A DNA stretch of 64,000 nt from Rhizophagus irregularis (GCF_026210795.1 NC_089431.1:3162001-3226000), one strand, 5' to 3'. Shown: positions 11,567-24,299, numbered from the stretch's first letter. The notes: generated from the letters alone by a model not told the origin. A program made the numbers and translations.

Positions 11567-12842
11567 CTATGAATGTTCCAATGACTTAATTGCTTCTAAA
11601 GCTTGAGCACAACTCTCTATGGTATTACAAATATTTTTTATATCTGATACATCTGAAGTATTTCAATAGAATACTTAATTCCTTAAGTCTTGTTGATAGA
11701 GTCGAAACACATTTTCGTACCACATCTTGCTGATGTTTATCATTTTGTTCCAAAGTTATATTATTAGTGTTGTTATATGAAAACTGAACTTTTTTCCAAG
11801 TTGTTGAATCATAGACTGAATTGTTGTATACAAAAAAAAGAAAAAGAGAAATATTAAGAAAAACAAGGAATATAGTTAAAAGGAAGAAAGAGACAATATA
11901 ATATTTTTTGATGAAATTCATTTTTTAGTCGCTTACTCGCGTTGAACTAATATTTTTAATCATCAAAAGATTCATATTTTAATTCTAATTATCATATATT
12001 TATTTGTATTCTAATCTTTATTAATCAATAAGGGAAAACAATATCATACCTCAATCTCCTTAACATCAATTTGATGCTTCTTTTCATTAATTGTATCATT
12101 CATAGCTGAAGAAGAATCAACTTGTAATGTCGTCAAATTATGTCTCGAAGAATAATATTCTGATTCATCTATATAATAATTTTGACAAATGATACAATAT
12201 TTTCTTTTATCACGGGATTAATCAAAGGTACCTAAAACAAACGCAAAAACAATAATATTAATAATGTTATAAATAACAACATATTATGAGTGTATATATA
12301 TATATATAAGTATAGCTTACACTGTAACAGGATCAATTAAAGCCCATTCCTCGTAATAAATTTTGACCAATTAAATGTGAAGTACGTTGTGATTGATCAC
12401 GTTGAATTTTTAATTGTTGAAGCTCATCATTTTCATCATCCTTCATCAAATTGTGAAGATGGCTGCTCCATTGATCATAGTTGGAAGTGGATAAATGTTA
12501 GGTTGTTTTGTTTGTGATTTTAATTTCCCCGGTTCTTTATCACACAAAACGCAAAACCATATTGTACTGTCTTTAGAACGAAATAAAGGAACCTAAATTA
12601 AAGAATTTATATTAATAATTATTAACAAGAAAATATAAATAATATTAAATAATTAAGTACATGGCAATTTGGTGTAGAACAGACTGTATCGGTCAGGACC
12701 TGATAATATTTCACGTGAGAAAAGTATGAGCAGGCAAATATAACTAAATACTAACGAATAAATAAGAAAAAAAAAAAACTTACCAACCAGATAAAATATA
12801 TTTATCCATAAGGTTTGAAACGTGTTCTATTCCAGAATCCAT
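11567..12842 (-). pseudogene. Broken copy of the Auto_anti-p27 zinc-ribbon gene (block A)
   Basis: This matches the intact five-exon gene at 27397-28779 exon by exon, including the start (MDSGIEHVSNLM). It is not functional as written. The first donor has lost one G, so the first junction no longer joins in frame. The central exon lacks most of the linker sequence, and single-base changes shift the frame near 12345 (LLRGM region) and near 11658. It is a host gene copy produced by the segmental duplication. Confidence 0.8.
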
Positions 12843-13263
12843 GCTCGCATGCTAGTAGGAATATTAAGTATTGAATCTAGAAAATTGTTCATATAATGTG
12901 AATTCGGTTACACTAATTCGAGTTACACTAGATTTGATCAGTTGATCCAACAATTTCATGTGACCTTTATAAATATTTCATCTACAAAAATTTAATAAAT
13001 TAATAAATTGACTTTAAAGAGAGAGGATGATGTCATTATCATTAATCATTATGATAGTATTAAGAAAAGGATAATATATGGATTAAAATTATTATGCTTT
13101 GCTTCGCTCTAAACTTTTTTATTTACTAAATAATATTGACATTAATAAATGTTGTATGTTATATTATTATATACTGATAAATGTATAGATGATTAATTAT
13201 TATATAATAATAATAATATAAATTTTAAGAAAGTTTTCTGATCTGCTATTCTGAATATCATGA

Positions 13264-13330
13264 TTCAAATTTCAAATATAGAATCACTTCTAACATTATT
13301 TCTTATATAAGTTAAATATTCTTTAGTTCT
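13264..13330 (-). pseudogene. 3' fragment of the RGS gene (block A)
   Basis: About 65 bp match the last ~20 codons of the RGS coding sequence at 29350-29415, with an insertion of a few bases near 13268. The match stops abruptly after TTTAGTTCT at 13330. This marks the right break of copy A. Confidence 0.75.
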
Positions 13331-14880
13331 CTAAAATAAATTGATTTAATTTATTAAGTTATTATCAAATCAAGTCAAATCAAGTTAAATATGAATCATC
13401 AAATCTTACAAGCAAAAAAATAATTATTAGTAAATTTATATTAAAATTTATGTTTTTTAGTAAGTTATATAATATATTATTTAAGTTTTAAATTTTATTT
13501 TAAATGAATTTAAATTGATTTAATAAAAGCAATTAATAATTTTAAAAAAGTTTGGTGCATTTTTTTTGAAAACCACTGTAATATAACTGATATTAAAAAG
13601 TTCAATCTAATTAAAAATTGAATTTTTGCTTTTTAATACAATTGTACACTTATAAATTACAATTATATAACAAGGATATTATAAATAGCTTTAAGGTACT
13701 AAAATTTTAATATATTTTAATAATTAAGAAATTTTAACTAATATTCTGAAAAGGTCAGGTTAAACTTAGATTATTGATTCAATTCATATTTAAAAGTCAG
13801 ATTAGAATCATATAATTTAATAACCTATAACCTATATGAATTTAATCTAACCCATCAAGTCAAGTTATATCTTTACTTTAACCTAACAACTCAAATTTTT
13901 TTATTATATTTTTAATTAAAAATTTAAATTTTTTTTATATTAAATATAACTTAATAGATTGAACCTAAATTATTTGAATCAAACTATAATTAAGTTAAGT
14001 TAAATTCAGGTTATTATTTTTATATTTAAGTTGAGTTTGGATATATTTTAAAATCTAATCTAACTCATTTTTTTTGGAATACTAATTTTAATTTATAATA
14101 TTTGATTTTACAAGTACAATATTAAAATTGCTTCTTCAAAATTATATTAAAATTTTTAACTTTTAACAAATAACAGGAAATAATAAACTTTCAATTAATA
14201 TTAAAAAAGCTATTAAATATATGGTATTAATCTGAGATAAAGTTTTTTTAAAATTATATTTAACTGCTAAATAAAATGTGAATTTTGTTAAATAATACAA
14301 ATTTTTATAATAAAATTAAAGAAATAAGCATAAAAAATAGAAAAGAATAAATATAGAGAAAATTCAAGATTTAATTAATAAGTTTGAATATATACACTTT
14401 CTTATTACTAAAGAATATATTAGATTAAACTAAAAGAATAAAATTGCCAGTATACCCCTATCTAAAGAAGTTGCTATTTTTAAAGAAAATAATACTATGT
14501 TTGACAATGAAAGTGATAAAAATATTATTTTAGTAATAAATTTTAATGTCTTAATTTATTTAATAAATTTTTAACTATATAGAGCAAAATAATAGTCAAA
14601 ATATTTTTGATGAAATTTTTTTTCTAAAAACAATCAAATTTAAATTTATTTGTTATAAATAAAAGTAATAAACTCAAGTCAAATGACATTTATAATGATA
14701 ATATTATGAAAAAGATGATGATAATATTATTAATATTGAATTTTAATAAGTTTGATTTTTATAATCATAAAAATGATTAAAATTTTATTAAATATCAAAT
14801 TGATAAGAATAGTCTTTACAAATGATATATGATAATATTATAATACTTGTATTATACTTGATTAAATAATAGTCATTAAG
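13331..14880. other. AT-rich repeat-like sequence without genes
   Basis: More than 80% A+T by eye. Words related to TCAAGTTAA, CAGGTTAA and TAACCTAA recur, especially at 13370-13400 and 13740-14050. They resemble the subterminal repeats inside the hAT-like element that begins at 14881. No complete element or coding region is seen. Confidence 0.5.
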
Positions 14881-15070
14881 TAGAGTTCTAAATGGGACAG
14901 AACAGGTTATAAGTTAATTGATAAACCTGACCTGAAATTTTTTTTCAGATCAGATTAGGTCAAGTTATTTCAGATTATTTATTTAACCTGACTTAAACTG
15001 TAATCAGGATTTTTATTAAAATATTAAAAAAAAAAGATGCAAAACATTATTTTTTAAAAGAGTAAATTTA

Positions 15071-15203
15071 TTCATCGCACGTGCGATGCATCGCCACTTT
15101 CCTTTTTTGTAAATTATTTATGTTGATCAACCTGCTTATACATCGCCACTCCCCTTAAAATGGCAATGATAAACATAAAAATTTGCATCGCACGTGCGAT
15201 AAA
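15071..15203. mobile_element. TA-flanked MITE (Tc1/mariner-like), copy 2
   Basis: 133-bp element between TA dinucleotides. Its termini contain the palindromic block ATCGCACGTGCGAT in inverted orientation. It shares internal blocks (CCTTTTTTGTAAATTATTTA and CCCCTTAAAATGGCAA) with 6982-7125 but has a different terminal sequence. It sits inside the outer hAT-like element. Confidence 0.65.
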
Positions 15204-16421
15204 TAAATTATTTCTTTTTAAAATATTGCAATTCACTTTTTATATTAAAATCATATAAAAAAATGAATCGCAATATTGCAACTAATTTTTTTTATATTGA
15301 TTTTATACAATAAAAGTAAATTATGATATTAAGATTTACTTTTCATATTAATTTTATATAATATTACTTTTTATATATAGAATCAATATAAAAAAGTGAA
15401 TTCCAATATTGCAACTCACTTTTATTATATAAAATTAATATAAAAAGTAAATCATAATACTACACTTTTGGTAGAACTCTTTCCGCTAAATGTTTGGACC
15501 ATATTTTTTGAAAAATTTTATTTTATTTTTTTTTTCTTTTTCGCTTATCATTTATACACTTTTTATTTGTTTTATATACTTCAAGCAAAGTTTTGACAGC
15601 AAGAAAACCCATAGTGGTTTATTTAGTATTAAAAAAAAAAAACTTTATTTTTTTTCATTTCTTTTTATCTTTTCATTTTCTTTTTATTTGTGATGTTCCT
15701 GGATTCAAGACCAAAGTTACCTGCCAAAATTAGGGAGTTTCAGCATGTCAAAATTGTCGAAATTTAAAAATATTACATTTCACGTAATAACTCAGTATCC
15801 AATGATCGTAGAAAGATGCATTATAACTCATTGGAATCGTCTTATAATGACAAGTCAAATGGTAGTTAGATCATCTTTTTACGATTACTAGATGTTGAGA
15901 TATTGAGCAAAATGTCAAAAATTGGCATTTAGTATTTTGTGATACTACGCCATTTGACGTTTCACTCAATAACTTGGCATCCAACGATTGTAGAAAAATG
16001 CACTATGCTTAGTTGTAATCGCTCATAACGACGATGAATGGTAATTAAATCAGTGTTGGGTTTTAGACTTGTCCAATTGGTTTTTTAAATTGGACAGTTT
16101 TGGACAGTCCAAAACTATCCAAAAGTTTTATGGGTTTTGGACTGTCTAAAACTGTCCAAAACTGTCTAAAACCTATATTTAATAAGACTAAGATTATCTT
16201 TTTTTTATAACTTCGTAATATTTTTTTCTTTATACTCTGCTTATAAGTTATAACCTTACTACATTTACACTTTAAAGTTTAAACTTAATAATATTTTAAC
16301 TTATGCCATGTGGAGTGCTGACTGTATACTGTTCTTTCTACATATGTAACAATTTTGAAAAAAACTAATTCAGGAGGCAAAGACCGTCAATGTATTTGTA
16401 ATTGTTGTGCTGAGGTTTTAA

Positions 16422-16858
16422 TAAGGTTGCTTGCTGAAATCAAGTAGTTTAGGCCAAGGCCGAAACTTTTTTAAAACCGAAAGTTTAGGCAATTAAAAGT
16501 AAATTTGCCGAAATTATACAATGCCGAAACTTTTACCGAAAGGCCAAAATTTGGCCGAAATTATTGGCCAACATTAATACTATAGTTCTGGCCGGAATAA
16601 TGATCGACGTGTAAATTTCCTTTTATGGAAATTTGTGTAACATTTGTGTGACACATTTCTCCGATTTTACTGGGAAACAAGATTTCCTTTTTTGGAAATT
16701 TGTGTAACGTCACGTGACACAATATCATAATTTCGGCCGAATTTTAATTTTGGCCAAAATTAAGACCGAGTTTCGGCCTAATTTCGGCATTTTCGGCATT
16801 TGATTTGATTGGCCGAAACCTTTCGGAATTTCCTTTTTAGTTTCGGCAGGCAACCTTA
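16422..16858. mobile_element. hAT MITE with 8-bp duplication, inserted in the transposase gene
   Basis: 437-bp element beginning TAAGGTTGCTTGCTGAAA and ending TTTCGGCAGGCAACCTTA. It is flanked by perfect 8-bp repeats GGTTTTAA (16414-16421 and 16859-16866). The duplicated bases belong to the interrupted BED-finger coding region, so this insertion came after the hAT. The interior is rich in GGCCGAAA/TTTCGGCC. Confidence 0.85.
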
Positions 16859-18994
16859 GGTTTTAAAAGATGATGCCAAACCTATAGTATATAGAAAAGA
16901 GAGAATTAAAAAGCATTTAACAAATTGTGAATATTTTTGGAACAAATATAAAGAAGAAGCAAAGAAAATACTTGGAAATTGTGATATTGATGAAGAAATG
17001 CCACCATCTAAACATATACGTATTGATGGTAAGCATATGTATTTTTTTTTAAGATTTTTAAAAAATATGTTTATTAATTAATTATTTGATTGTATTTACA
17101 GATGATAGTGCATCTATTTCAAGTTTTCGTACAAATTTTACGTATTTATCATTTAATTTAAGTCACTGGTCATCTGAATCTTATTATCAATGATCAATCA
17201 TGCTGTATGTGATCTCAATAAATCCAAAACTCCTAAATTCCATGATCTTTTAATTAGAATGACAGTATCTAATAGCTGGTCGTTTCAATGGGTTAATAAT
17301 TCTTCAACATATGCTCTTTTTCATTGGTTAAATCTGAAGTTAAAGTTGTCAAATCGAAAGTAACTAGCTGGTCCAATATTAAATCAAGCTATTAAAAGTA
17401 TTGAACAATTACGCAAAGAAAAGTTAAACTAGATACATGAACAAGCTGGTATTACTCTTTCATTCGATGGTTGGAAAAATATTGTAAATCAAGAATTACT
17501 TGGAATTATGATTATATTACCTTCTGGTGAAACTTTGATATGGAAAGCAGTAGATATAAGTAATCAAAGAGGACGTGCAATTGATGTTATACCAAAAATA
17601 GAAGAAATATTAAAAGATTTAAAGGAACAATCAATTAAAGTAGCCGCATTTGTGAGTAATAGCGCTGCGGCATATGCTTCAGCATGGTAAAATGATTGTG
17701 TATTTATTATATATTAATTAATTTATTTATTTTTTTTAATTTATTTAATGAATTTTTATTTTATTTAGACAGCAGCTTCGTCTCAAATACCCTCAATATG
17801 TGTTTTTGCCATGCTTTGTACATCAATGCAATTTAGCTGTTGGAGAGATTTTTAAAGAATCTAGTATTTTGAAAAATGCATCTACTAATGCCATATATTT
17901 TATTGGAAAATTACGAAATATTCAACGAGAACTTTACTCAAAATATTATGCAATAATAACTAGCGATACAAAATAGAATTCTTATTATGAATGTTATTTA
18001 AGTTTAATTCGGATTAAACAGGCATTGAGGGTAAGTGAAATTTATTAATTTTAAATATTAAAAAATTAAATACTAATTTATTATTCTTTAATAGAATTTA
18101 GTTACTCGTTATGACTTATGAGCCTCCTGAAGAAACTTTATCAAGATCTACTGAATTATACCTTCCAACTGATATCTGCCAAATAATTATGGGTGATTTA
18201 TTTTAGTCCCGTATTTCACAACTTGCAATATTGATGAAACCTTACTGTGGAACACTTGATAAATTGCAAACAGATAAGGCTCGATTGCATGATGTTGCTT
18301 TATCTTTTAGATATTTTATTAAATTTTGGGAGTAAAATACAGATCGATTCTTGTCTAAAGGCATAATTTCATGTCTTGAAAAACGTTAGAATGACTGAAA
18401 ACAACCTATACTACTACTTTCTCTTGTACTTCATGTCTTCATCCCAAATATCATCTTGACAAATTTAATCCTGACTTAAAAACAATCAATTTTGTAATAA
18501 TAGGAACTTGGCTTGATTATTATTATAAAGCTTGGATATCTGAAAAGCCAACAAAACTACTTGTACAATTTGAATCTTATTGAGTTAAAAAACCACCTTT
18601 TAATAATGAAACATATGAGCAATTTAGTGATGATGTTTTGGCATATTGGTATCATTGTTCTACAATGTGCAAGGAATTAGGATTTATAGCAACAAAAATT
18701 TTCAGTATTTGTGTAAAGCTCAGGCTCTATAGAACGATTATTCGCATTTATGAGATTTTTGCATACTTCTTGAAGAAACAAATTAAAGGCAATATTATTT
18801 TATTTTTTATATATTATTGATATTTACTAATTATTTTTTTTTATTTATTTAGCATGAAAGAGTTGTAGCTATGGCTCAACTTCAAGCAGATATTCATCAA
18901 ACTGAAAATGAAAAAAAAAATAAACGTGAATCTGAAAAAATAAAGGTAAATATTGCGCCACCAATTATTGAATCAGGTGAACAAGAAACTGGTA

Positions 18995-20709
18995 TGGTCC
19001 GGTGCAAAAAGATTCGTACCTCACCAAAAAAGGAAAGGATTTACGCCAAGGAGAAATCCTGTATAACTAAACATATCGGTCTGAAATTCACACGTTTGTT
19101 AGAATATAACCATTCGAATCTGCTGCTTAAAAAATTTTTATTATACAATGCTTCCTTCTTTCTCAAAACGAAGTGGCGCACCACTAACAGACAATGAAAA
19201 ATTAATGATAATAAATACGCATAATTATCTCTCTAAGCGGTTAACTTTCCAGAAGAAAGCCATCCGAAGTCCACATTACGCAAGCGAGTTGCAGGCCTGG
19301 GTGTTGCAGAAAGTACAGTTAAGGCGTTGCGTGGCAGACTGGAATAAGCGCAATGACGGTACATTTACACCACATAAAACACTTGGACGGCCTAAATTTC
19401 AAACTGATGATGATGTTTCAGAACTTTTGCGTACAAAAATTTTGAATTCCAACAAAACTGCAGAGCAAGTTTCCACACCTGTTCTATGTCAGTTTCTTTC
19501 TGAAAATGGATATACATTTTCTAAGTGGAAGTTGCTTTGGGTACTTCATCATTTGGGCTATTATTATGGCCAAGGAGAGCGAAGAAATATTCTTCATGAG
19601 TCACCAAATAATGTTGCATTCCGTTGTCGCTATCTCAGGTTTCGTTTTGCCAATTTGGAAGGCCAAAATGATGTTCCACATCGTCCAGAAGTTTTCCTTG
19701 ATGAATCATATTGCCATTTACATCATATTTCACGCAATACATGGGTTCCTCATCAAGGGGTTGTCTTATCACCTGGGCATGGTCCACTGGTAGTAATTTT
19801 TGGAGCGATTATTGTATTCTGAAATGGGTCCAGTAACAAATTACATGGTGAACTGGTTCCAAACTCTGTTCATATTTGGGATCCAAGAATTAAACCACCA
19901 GGAAACCGGGGACGAAAAAGAAGCAATGCTGAAGAATGGAATGATGTTCCCAATGTTGTCAAAGATGCCAATATTGTTCCGAATCAGATGGATTACCATG
20001 GGAATTTTAATGCAGAAATTTTTGAAGATCTTTTTTCGACACTGTGTGAAACACTTCATGAAAAATACGGACCGGTAAATATCCACATGGATGGGGCAAG
20101 TTATCATAAACGTCGGGTTGAAAATATTCCAACTTCAAGCACAAAAAAACAAGAAATAGTGGAGTGGCTAACTGCTCACAATATTTCTTTTTCTAATGAA
20201 TTACGAAAACCTGAACTATTGGAACTGGTTCAGATGCATAAGGAAAAGATATCATTTACATGTGTTGAAATAGCAAAACAATATGGCCATGAAGTTTTTT
20301 ATACGCCACCATATTACTGCGAACTCCAGCCAATTGAAGGTGTTTAGGCAGTTGTAAAAGGTGAAGTTGCAAGGTCGGGACCGCATCCAAACTTATTATC
20401 AATTCGAAATACACTTCTGGACGCATTTAAAAATAAAATTAATTCAAAGGTTATACTCGGATTGTGGAGAAAAACGCTTAAAAATGCTAAGGCATATTTT
20501 GAGGCTGATGAAAATGCAAATTTAATTGGTGAAGAATCAGATGATTATAGTGACACCGATGATGATGTATGATTTAATGTAAACAATGATATTATAATAT
20601 TTCCGAATATGTACTGATAAGATTTACATAAAAAAAAATAAAGTTCACTTAATAAAAAAATTTTTTATTACCATTTTTTTTGGTGTACGAATCTTTTTGC
20701 ACCGGACCA
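18995..20709 (+). mobile_element. Tc1/mariner-like transposon with wide catalytic spacing
   Basis: 1,715-bp element with perfect 25-bp inverted termini (starting TGGTCCGGTGCAAAAAGATT), flanked by TA (18993-18994 and 20710-20711). Joining the flanks restores the reading direction of the hAT C-terminal region, so it inserted into the hAT. It carries one transposase gene (19148-20572) with a small number of breaks. Confidence 0.9.
19148..20572 (+). pseudogene. Mariner-like DDE transposase, DD~81E type, lightly broken
   Basis: The N-terminal helix-turn-helix region includes KSTVKALRG-like and TPHKTLGRPKFQTDDDVSEL, where GRP is the typical linker motif. First catalytic Asp: VFLDESYCHLHH (about 19700). 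Second Asp: NIHMDGASYHKRR (about 20085-20115). Glu: CELQPIEGV (about 20320-20345). About 81 residues separate the second Asp from the Glu, against 34-39 in classical mariners. The extra segment (QEIVEWLTAHNISF through RKPELLELVQMHK) resembles a SAP-like helix pair. The frame changes once between about 19800 and 19990, and a TAG occupies the place of the conserved Trp after QPIEGV. The C-terminus is acidic (YSDTDDDV). It is inactive as written but recent-looking. Confidence 0.85.
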
Positions 20710-21558
20710 TAATACAAAATAAAATAAAACTGAAAGAATACTTGAGGATTTACAAGAAACATCTAATTACGCTAACAATGAGCAGATTGGACTGAACGTC
20801 CGAATGAAGGATCCCGATATTAATGGAAGAAGAAAGAAGCGAGAATCTGAATGTTACAGAGGAATCATTAAATTGTAGTGATAATGATCTATTAAATTCA
20901 TATATCCACCCTGCTATTAATGCTGATGTAAAGTGGAACTTACAAGATCTTTTTATTAAAGAATTGGAAAAGCTAGAATTTATATCTATATCTTCAGAAT
21001 TTTAAAATTTAGTAACGCTAATATAAATTTGTAATTAATATTTATTTTATATAATGTTTACCAGAATTAGTTATAATTTTAGCTCGAATTAATTTAATAA
21101 TCACGTGATCTGTCCAAAACTTGTCCAATGAAAAAAGGTTTTAGTTTTAGACAGGTTTTGGACAGGGGTTTGAACAGATGTCTAAAATATCAAATTATCC
21201 AATTGCCCAACACTAGTTTTTTACGATCACTGGATACCAAGATAATATGCGAAACGTCAAATGGCGTAGTATTGCAAAATATAAAATGCTAATTTTTGAC
21301 GTTTTGCTCAATATCTCGGCATCTGGTGATCATAAAAAGATGATCTAACCACCATTTGACTCGTTGTTATGAGACTATTCCAACGAGTTATGGTGCATCT
21401 TTCTATGATCATTGGATACCAAATTATTAAGTGAAATGTAATATTTTTAGAGTTTGACAATTTTAACATATTGAAACTATTTCAGCATTTCAGCATTTTG
21501 ACAGGTTTTAGTTTCGACATTTCAACAATAGCCTATAGAGTTTCGGCAGGCAACTTTA

Positions 21559-23327
21559 CTCAAGACGGTCTGGAGAAGTGTATCGCCCAGAATAAGCAAG
21601 CTTAGAATAACGACAAGATAAGAACACTTTTAAGCTACTTTTATTAAGTGGAATATGAAACTTTGAACATGGAAAAAGCAACCAACAAACTCCTTATTAA
21701 TGAAAATTTTGTGGAATTTTTATTAAACAATACTCTTTATATCAACGAGCTCTCATTTTTTGAAATACTTCGAACCATGGCTATCAAGATGATACTCTAC
21801 AATACAAGAAACACCTGTTTAGAGTTTACTTTTGGGATACTTTCGCCTAGTCACTTGGAATGCTTTTGAACGTGACCTTTAGCAAGCATATTTTACCGCC
21901 TTATCGTGAAAATAACATAGCCATCAACACTGATTAAGCAACAACAAAAATTACCAATCAAAACACCTTCTAAAGACTTCTGAATTAGATCATGTACTTT
22001 ATTTAACGCGTTTTTTACTACATTTCAAAATCTTTCAATGGCACAACAAACAATTACCAATTACGACATACCCTTCTCCTTTTATTCATATTCAAAATAG
22101 TTAACTAATTACAGCTTTCTCAACGATTTTAACAGTCTCATTTTCGGCTTAACGTTTACCTGATACTGTGAAACAAATTGTGGATTTATTTTTAAACAGA
22201 TACGCGTACGTAACCAGCCTACATCTTTAGTTGTTTCTTCGCTCCAAGTGTATACTTTTCGTCAAAATGACAAAATACTAATTAAATTTATTTTGATAGA
22301 TGTAATTAATTCATAGTAATTTTATAATAAATAGTGAATTGATCTGTTTGCCAAAATATGATGTAATTAATTAGCGAAGAAGTATACTTCAGGAAGAAGA
22401 GGGATCACAACAAACTTACCAGGTAGGCCAGGATTCTTGTGTTTTTCTAATTTTTTATATAGATTTTTATAATTTCTTACAGTTTAGTTTTTTGTTTTTC
22501 TTTATTATTTATATAATTTTTTGGATAGAGCTTTCAGTCAATGACTACAAATTGTTATGATATGGAAAAAGCTACTAGTGTTTGAATCTTTTAGCTGTGT
22601 GTCTAAACATCCTATAGTAGATATCTCAGCTTGTTACAATTTTTTAACCTCCTTCTGCAAATGGAATTTAACTCACTCTTGACTAGCATTATCCTATAAG
22701 CGTATGGACTCTTTTATCTATTGCAAGTTGGTCTTAAAATATGATCGTGCGTTAGTGGGATCTTATGATTTGAATAGATGGAATTGCCCAACACCAGAAC
22801 TAGTTAATTTATGGGAAAAGGGATGATCTGGATTGGCTATTTTCTATTATTTTATAAGAATCTCAAAAATTATTATTTTTTTCTTTTTTTTATTTTTATC
22901 TGTAATGTAGTGGGTCCCGTAATTGCCTTGTGAAAAAAGAGGGCATTTATGCTAAGATAGGACGTTTCAAATACTTCTTACCTTTTGAGTGAAGCGTATT
23001 ACTTGACAGTGCATACGTGAGGTGCTTCAGATATGACGAGTAATTTGGTAATTAATAATATTAGTTTAGATTTAAGGTTTTATTTACTTTTGTAATTACT
23101 TTAACATTTATTTTAATAAACTATCAAATGTATTGCGATAAAAAAAAAAAATAATAATAATACCACACTTTTATTATATAAAATTAATAGTTTAGGTTAA
23201 TAAGTTATTCAGGTTATATTGATGTTACAACCTGAACTGATGCTAAATTGCAATTGCTAAATCTGAACTGATAAATTCAGGTTAATTTGTCAAGTTACCT
23301 GAATTTGGTCACCTGTTTGGAACTCTA
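21559..23327. other. Right part of the outer hAT-like element, no recognisable gene
   Basis: This holds a 73-codon ORF at 21648-21869 of no recognised family, a local inverted repeat (TCTTCGCT near 22233 against AGCGAAGAAG near 22374), and the right subterminal CAGGTTA repeats at 23205-23310. No splice-supported coding region is seen. Confidence 0.45.
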
Positions 23328-23335
23328 TCATTGAG

Positions 23336-24299
23336 TAACAAAAATATAGAAAGTATTTTATAAGTTCATAAATTATAATAAATAATAAAGAATTGAATAT
23401 AATTAGTTTTATTTATTATTTTTTTATTGGTTTATATTTAATAATAATAGTGCAATAATGCATTTATTATGTAATTATATAATTTTTTTGATATAGTAAT
23501 AAAATTTTATTTTTATTTGTTATACACTATAATAAATTTTTTTGCTATAATAAATTTTGATTTTTAGCTTATAAAATTCATTATAGTAAGGTGAACTGTA
23601 TATATTATATAATATACTAATTTATAATTTGGAGGTAAAGAGTATTAAATTTCATTTAAGGTATTTAGGATGAAAATAAATTCAAATATATTTATATTTA
23701 AAATTAGTTTTATTGGTTATTGCAGTATTTCTAATAATTTAAGTTATTAAATATTGGTCTATAATAAATATTTTTATTTATTCATCCAATAACTATTTAT
23801 TATAAATTGCAATATTACTATTGTAAATATGAAATAACCCATTTTTATACATTTTTTAAAGAAAAATAAAATTTATTTATAAAAGAATAAAAAAAACAGA
23901 GAATAACTATATTTAACTAAGGACTATATAATTCCTAGTTTTCCCCCAGTTAATATTAGCAACACTCTCTAAAAAACAAAAAAATATATACTGTATAATG
24001 TTTTAACCTAAAGTCTATAAATTAGTACATTTTATAAATTATATATATATGTTTAACCAATAAAAATGGACCATATTTCAAGACCATATTTCAGTACAAA
24101 ATCTAGTAAAAAAAAGTTTCTTTTAAATATAAAAGAAAAAAGAATTAGAATTTGTTATCTGTCTTTTACTAAATTTTAGTTCACTTATCATTCCATTATT
24201 TTAATTTTTATAGGAATTATTATTATTTTATTATTTTCATTCATAAAAAATAGTAGTTTCTCCCTCAACCCATTTTTCTGCTTAGTCAATAATTAGTTT
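23336..24299. other. AT-rich intergenic sequence
   Basis: No gene seen. A one-sided inverted-repeat end (rc of 23583-23606 reads TATACAGTTCACCTTACTAT) resembles a pogo/Tigger-like terminus; no partner end was found nearby. Confidence 0.5.

Larger units (their letters stand above)
8707..13330. repeat. Segmental duplication, copy A (derived)
   Basis: This 4.6-kb block matches 24435-29415 in the same orientation over its whole length, with indels. The left break falls inside the 3' end of the GTPase gene. The right break falls inside the last ~65 bp of the RGS coding sequence. Because A cuts two genes that are complete in B, A is the copy and B the source. A holds a 3'-altered GTPase ORF, the foldback at 9602-10014, a decayed LRR-like gene and a broken p27-type gene. 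No target-site duplication is visible at the break points. Confidence 0.85.
16305..21005 (+). pseudogene. hAT transposase remnant (BED zinc finger to hATC dimerisation domain)
   Basis: In order on the plus strand: a BED-type C2HC finger (CICNCC, then HLTNCEYFW after the MITE), the acidic linker DEEMPPSKH, a central region including TLIWKAVDISNQRGRAID (17508-17690) and HQCNLAVGEIFKESS (about 17820), the C-terminal dimerisation region around WYHCSTMCKELGF (18640-18720), then HERVVAMAQLQADIHQ (18850-18900). The C-terminus is NSYIHPAINADVKWNLQDLF (20900-20960). The gene is interrupted by two mobile insertions plus several in-frame stops and frame changes, so it is inactive. Confidence 0.75.
16051..21215 (+). 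mobile_element. hAT transposon carrying a broken BED-finger transposase
   Basis: Termini CAGTGTTGGG and CCCAACACTA are inverted, and the subterminal regions are dense with CCAAAAC/GTTTTGGAC words in opposite orientation. The same ends and subterminal words delimit the 452-bp MITE at 38172-38623, which is a deletion derivative. The interior holds the hAT transposase remnants (16305-21005). It has been invaded by a hAT MITE (16422-16858) and a mariner-like element (18995-20709). A target-site duplication is no longer evident. Confidence 0.75.
15712..21558. mobile_element. Foldback hAT-type element with ~340-bp arms, split by a later hAT insertion
   Basis: The left arm (15712-16050) and right arm (21216-21558) are inverted copies of each other over about 340 bp, starting (C/T)AAAGTTRCCTGCC. 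Flanks TTCAAGAC (15704-15711) and CTCAAGAC (21559-21566) match at 7 of 8 bases. The arms account for the whole original element, which was therefore about 680 bp before the 5.2-kb hAT landed between them. The termini belong to the same family as the MITEs at 16422 and 55857. Confidence 0.7.
14881..23327. mobile_element. Outermost hAT-like element of a four-level nest
   Basis: Termini TAGAGTTCTAAATGGG (left) and the reverse complement of TAGAGTTCCAAACAGG (right) are inverted. The flanks are 8-bp near-duplications, TCATTAAG (14873-14880) and TCATTGAG (23328-23335), differing at one base. Subterminal CAGGTTA/TAACCTG words occur at both ends. Subtracting the later insertions leaves about 2.6 kb of original element. 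A short ORF at 21648-21869 and AT-rich repeats lie in it, but no transposase is recognisable. An 8-bp duplication is the hAT hallmark. Confidence 0.6.

Noticed and set aside
15490-15693. Hydrophobic 67-codon ORF
   Set aside because: Made of poly-T runs read as Phe/Ile/Leu inside a transposon; no start context or conservation.
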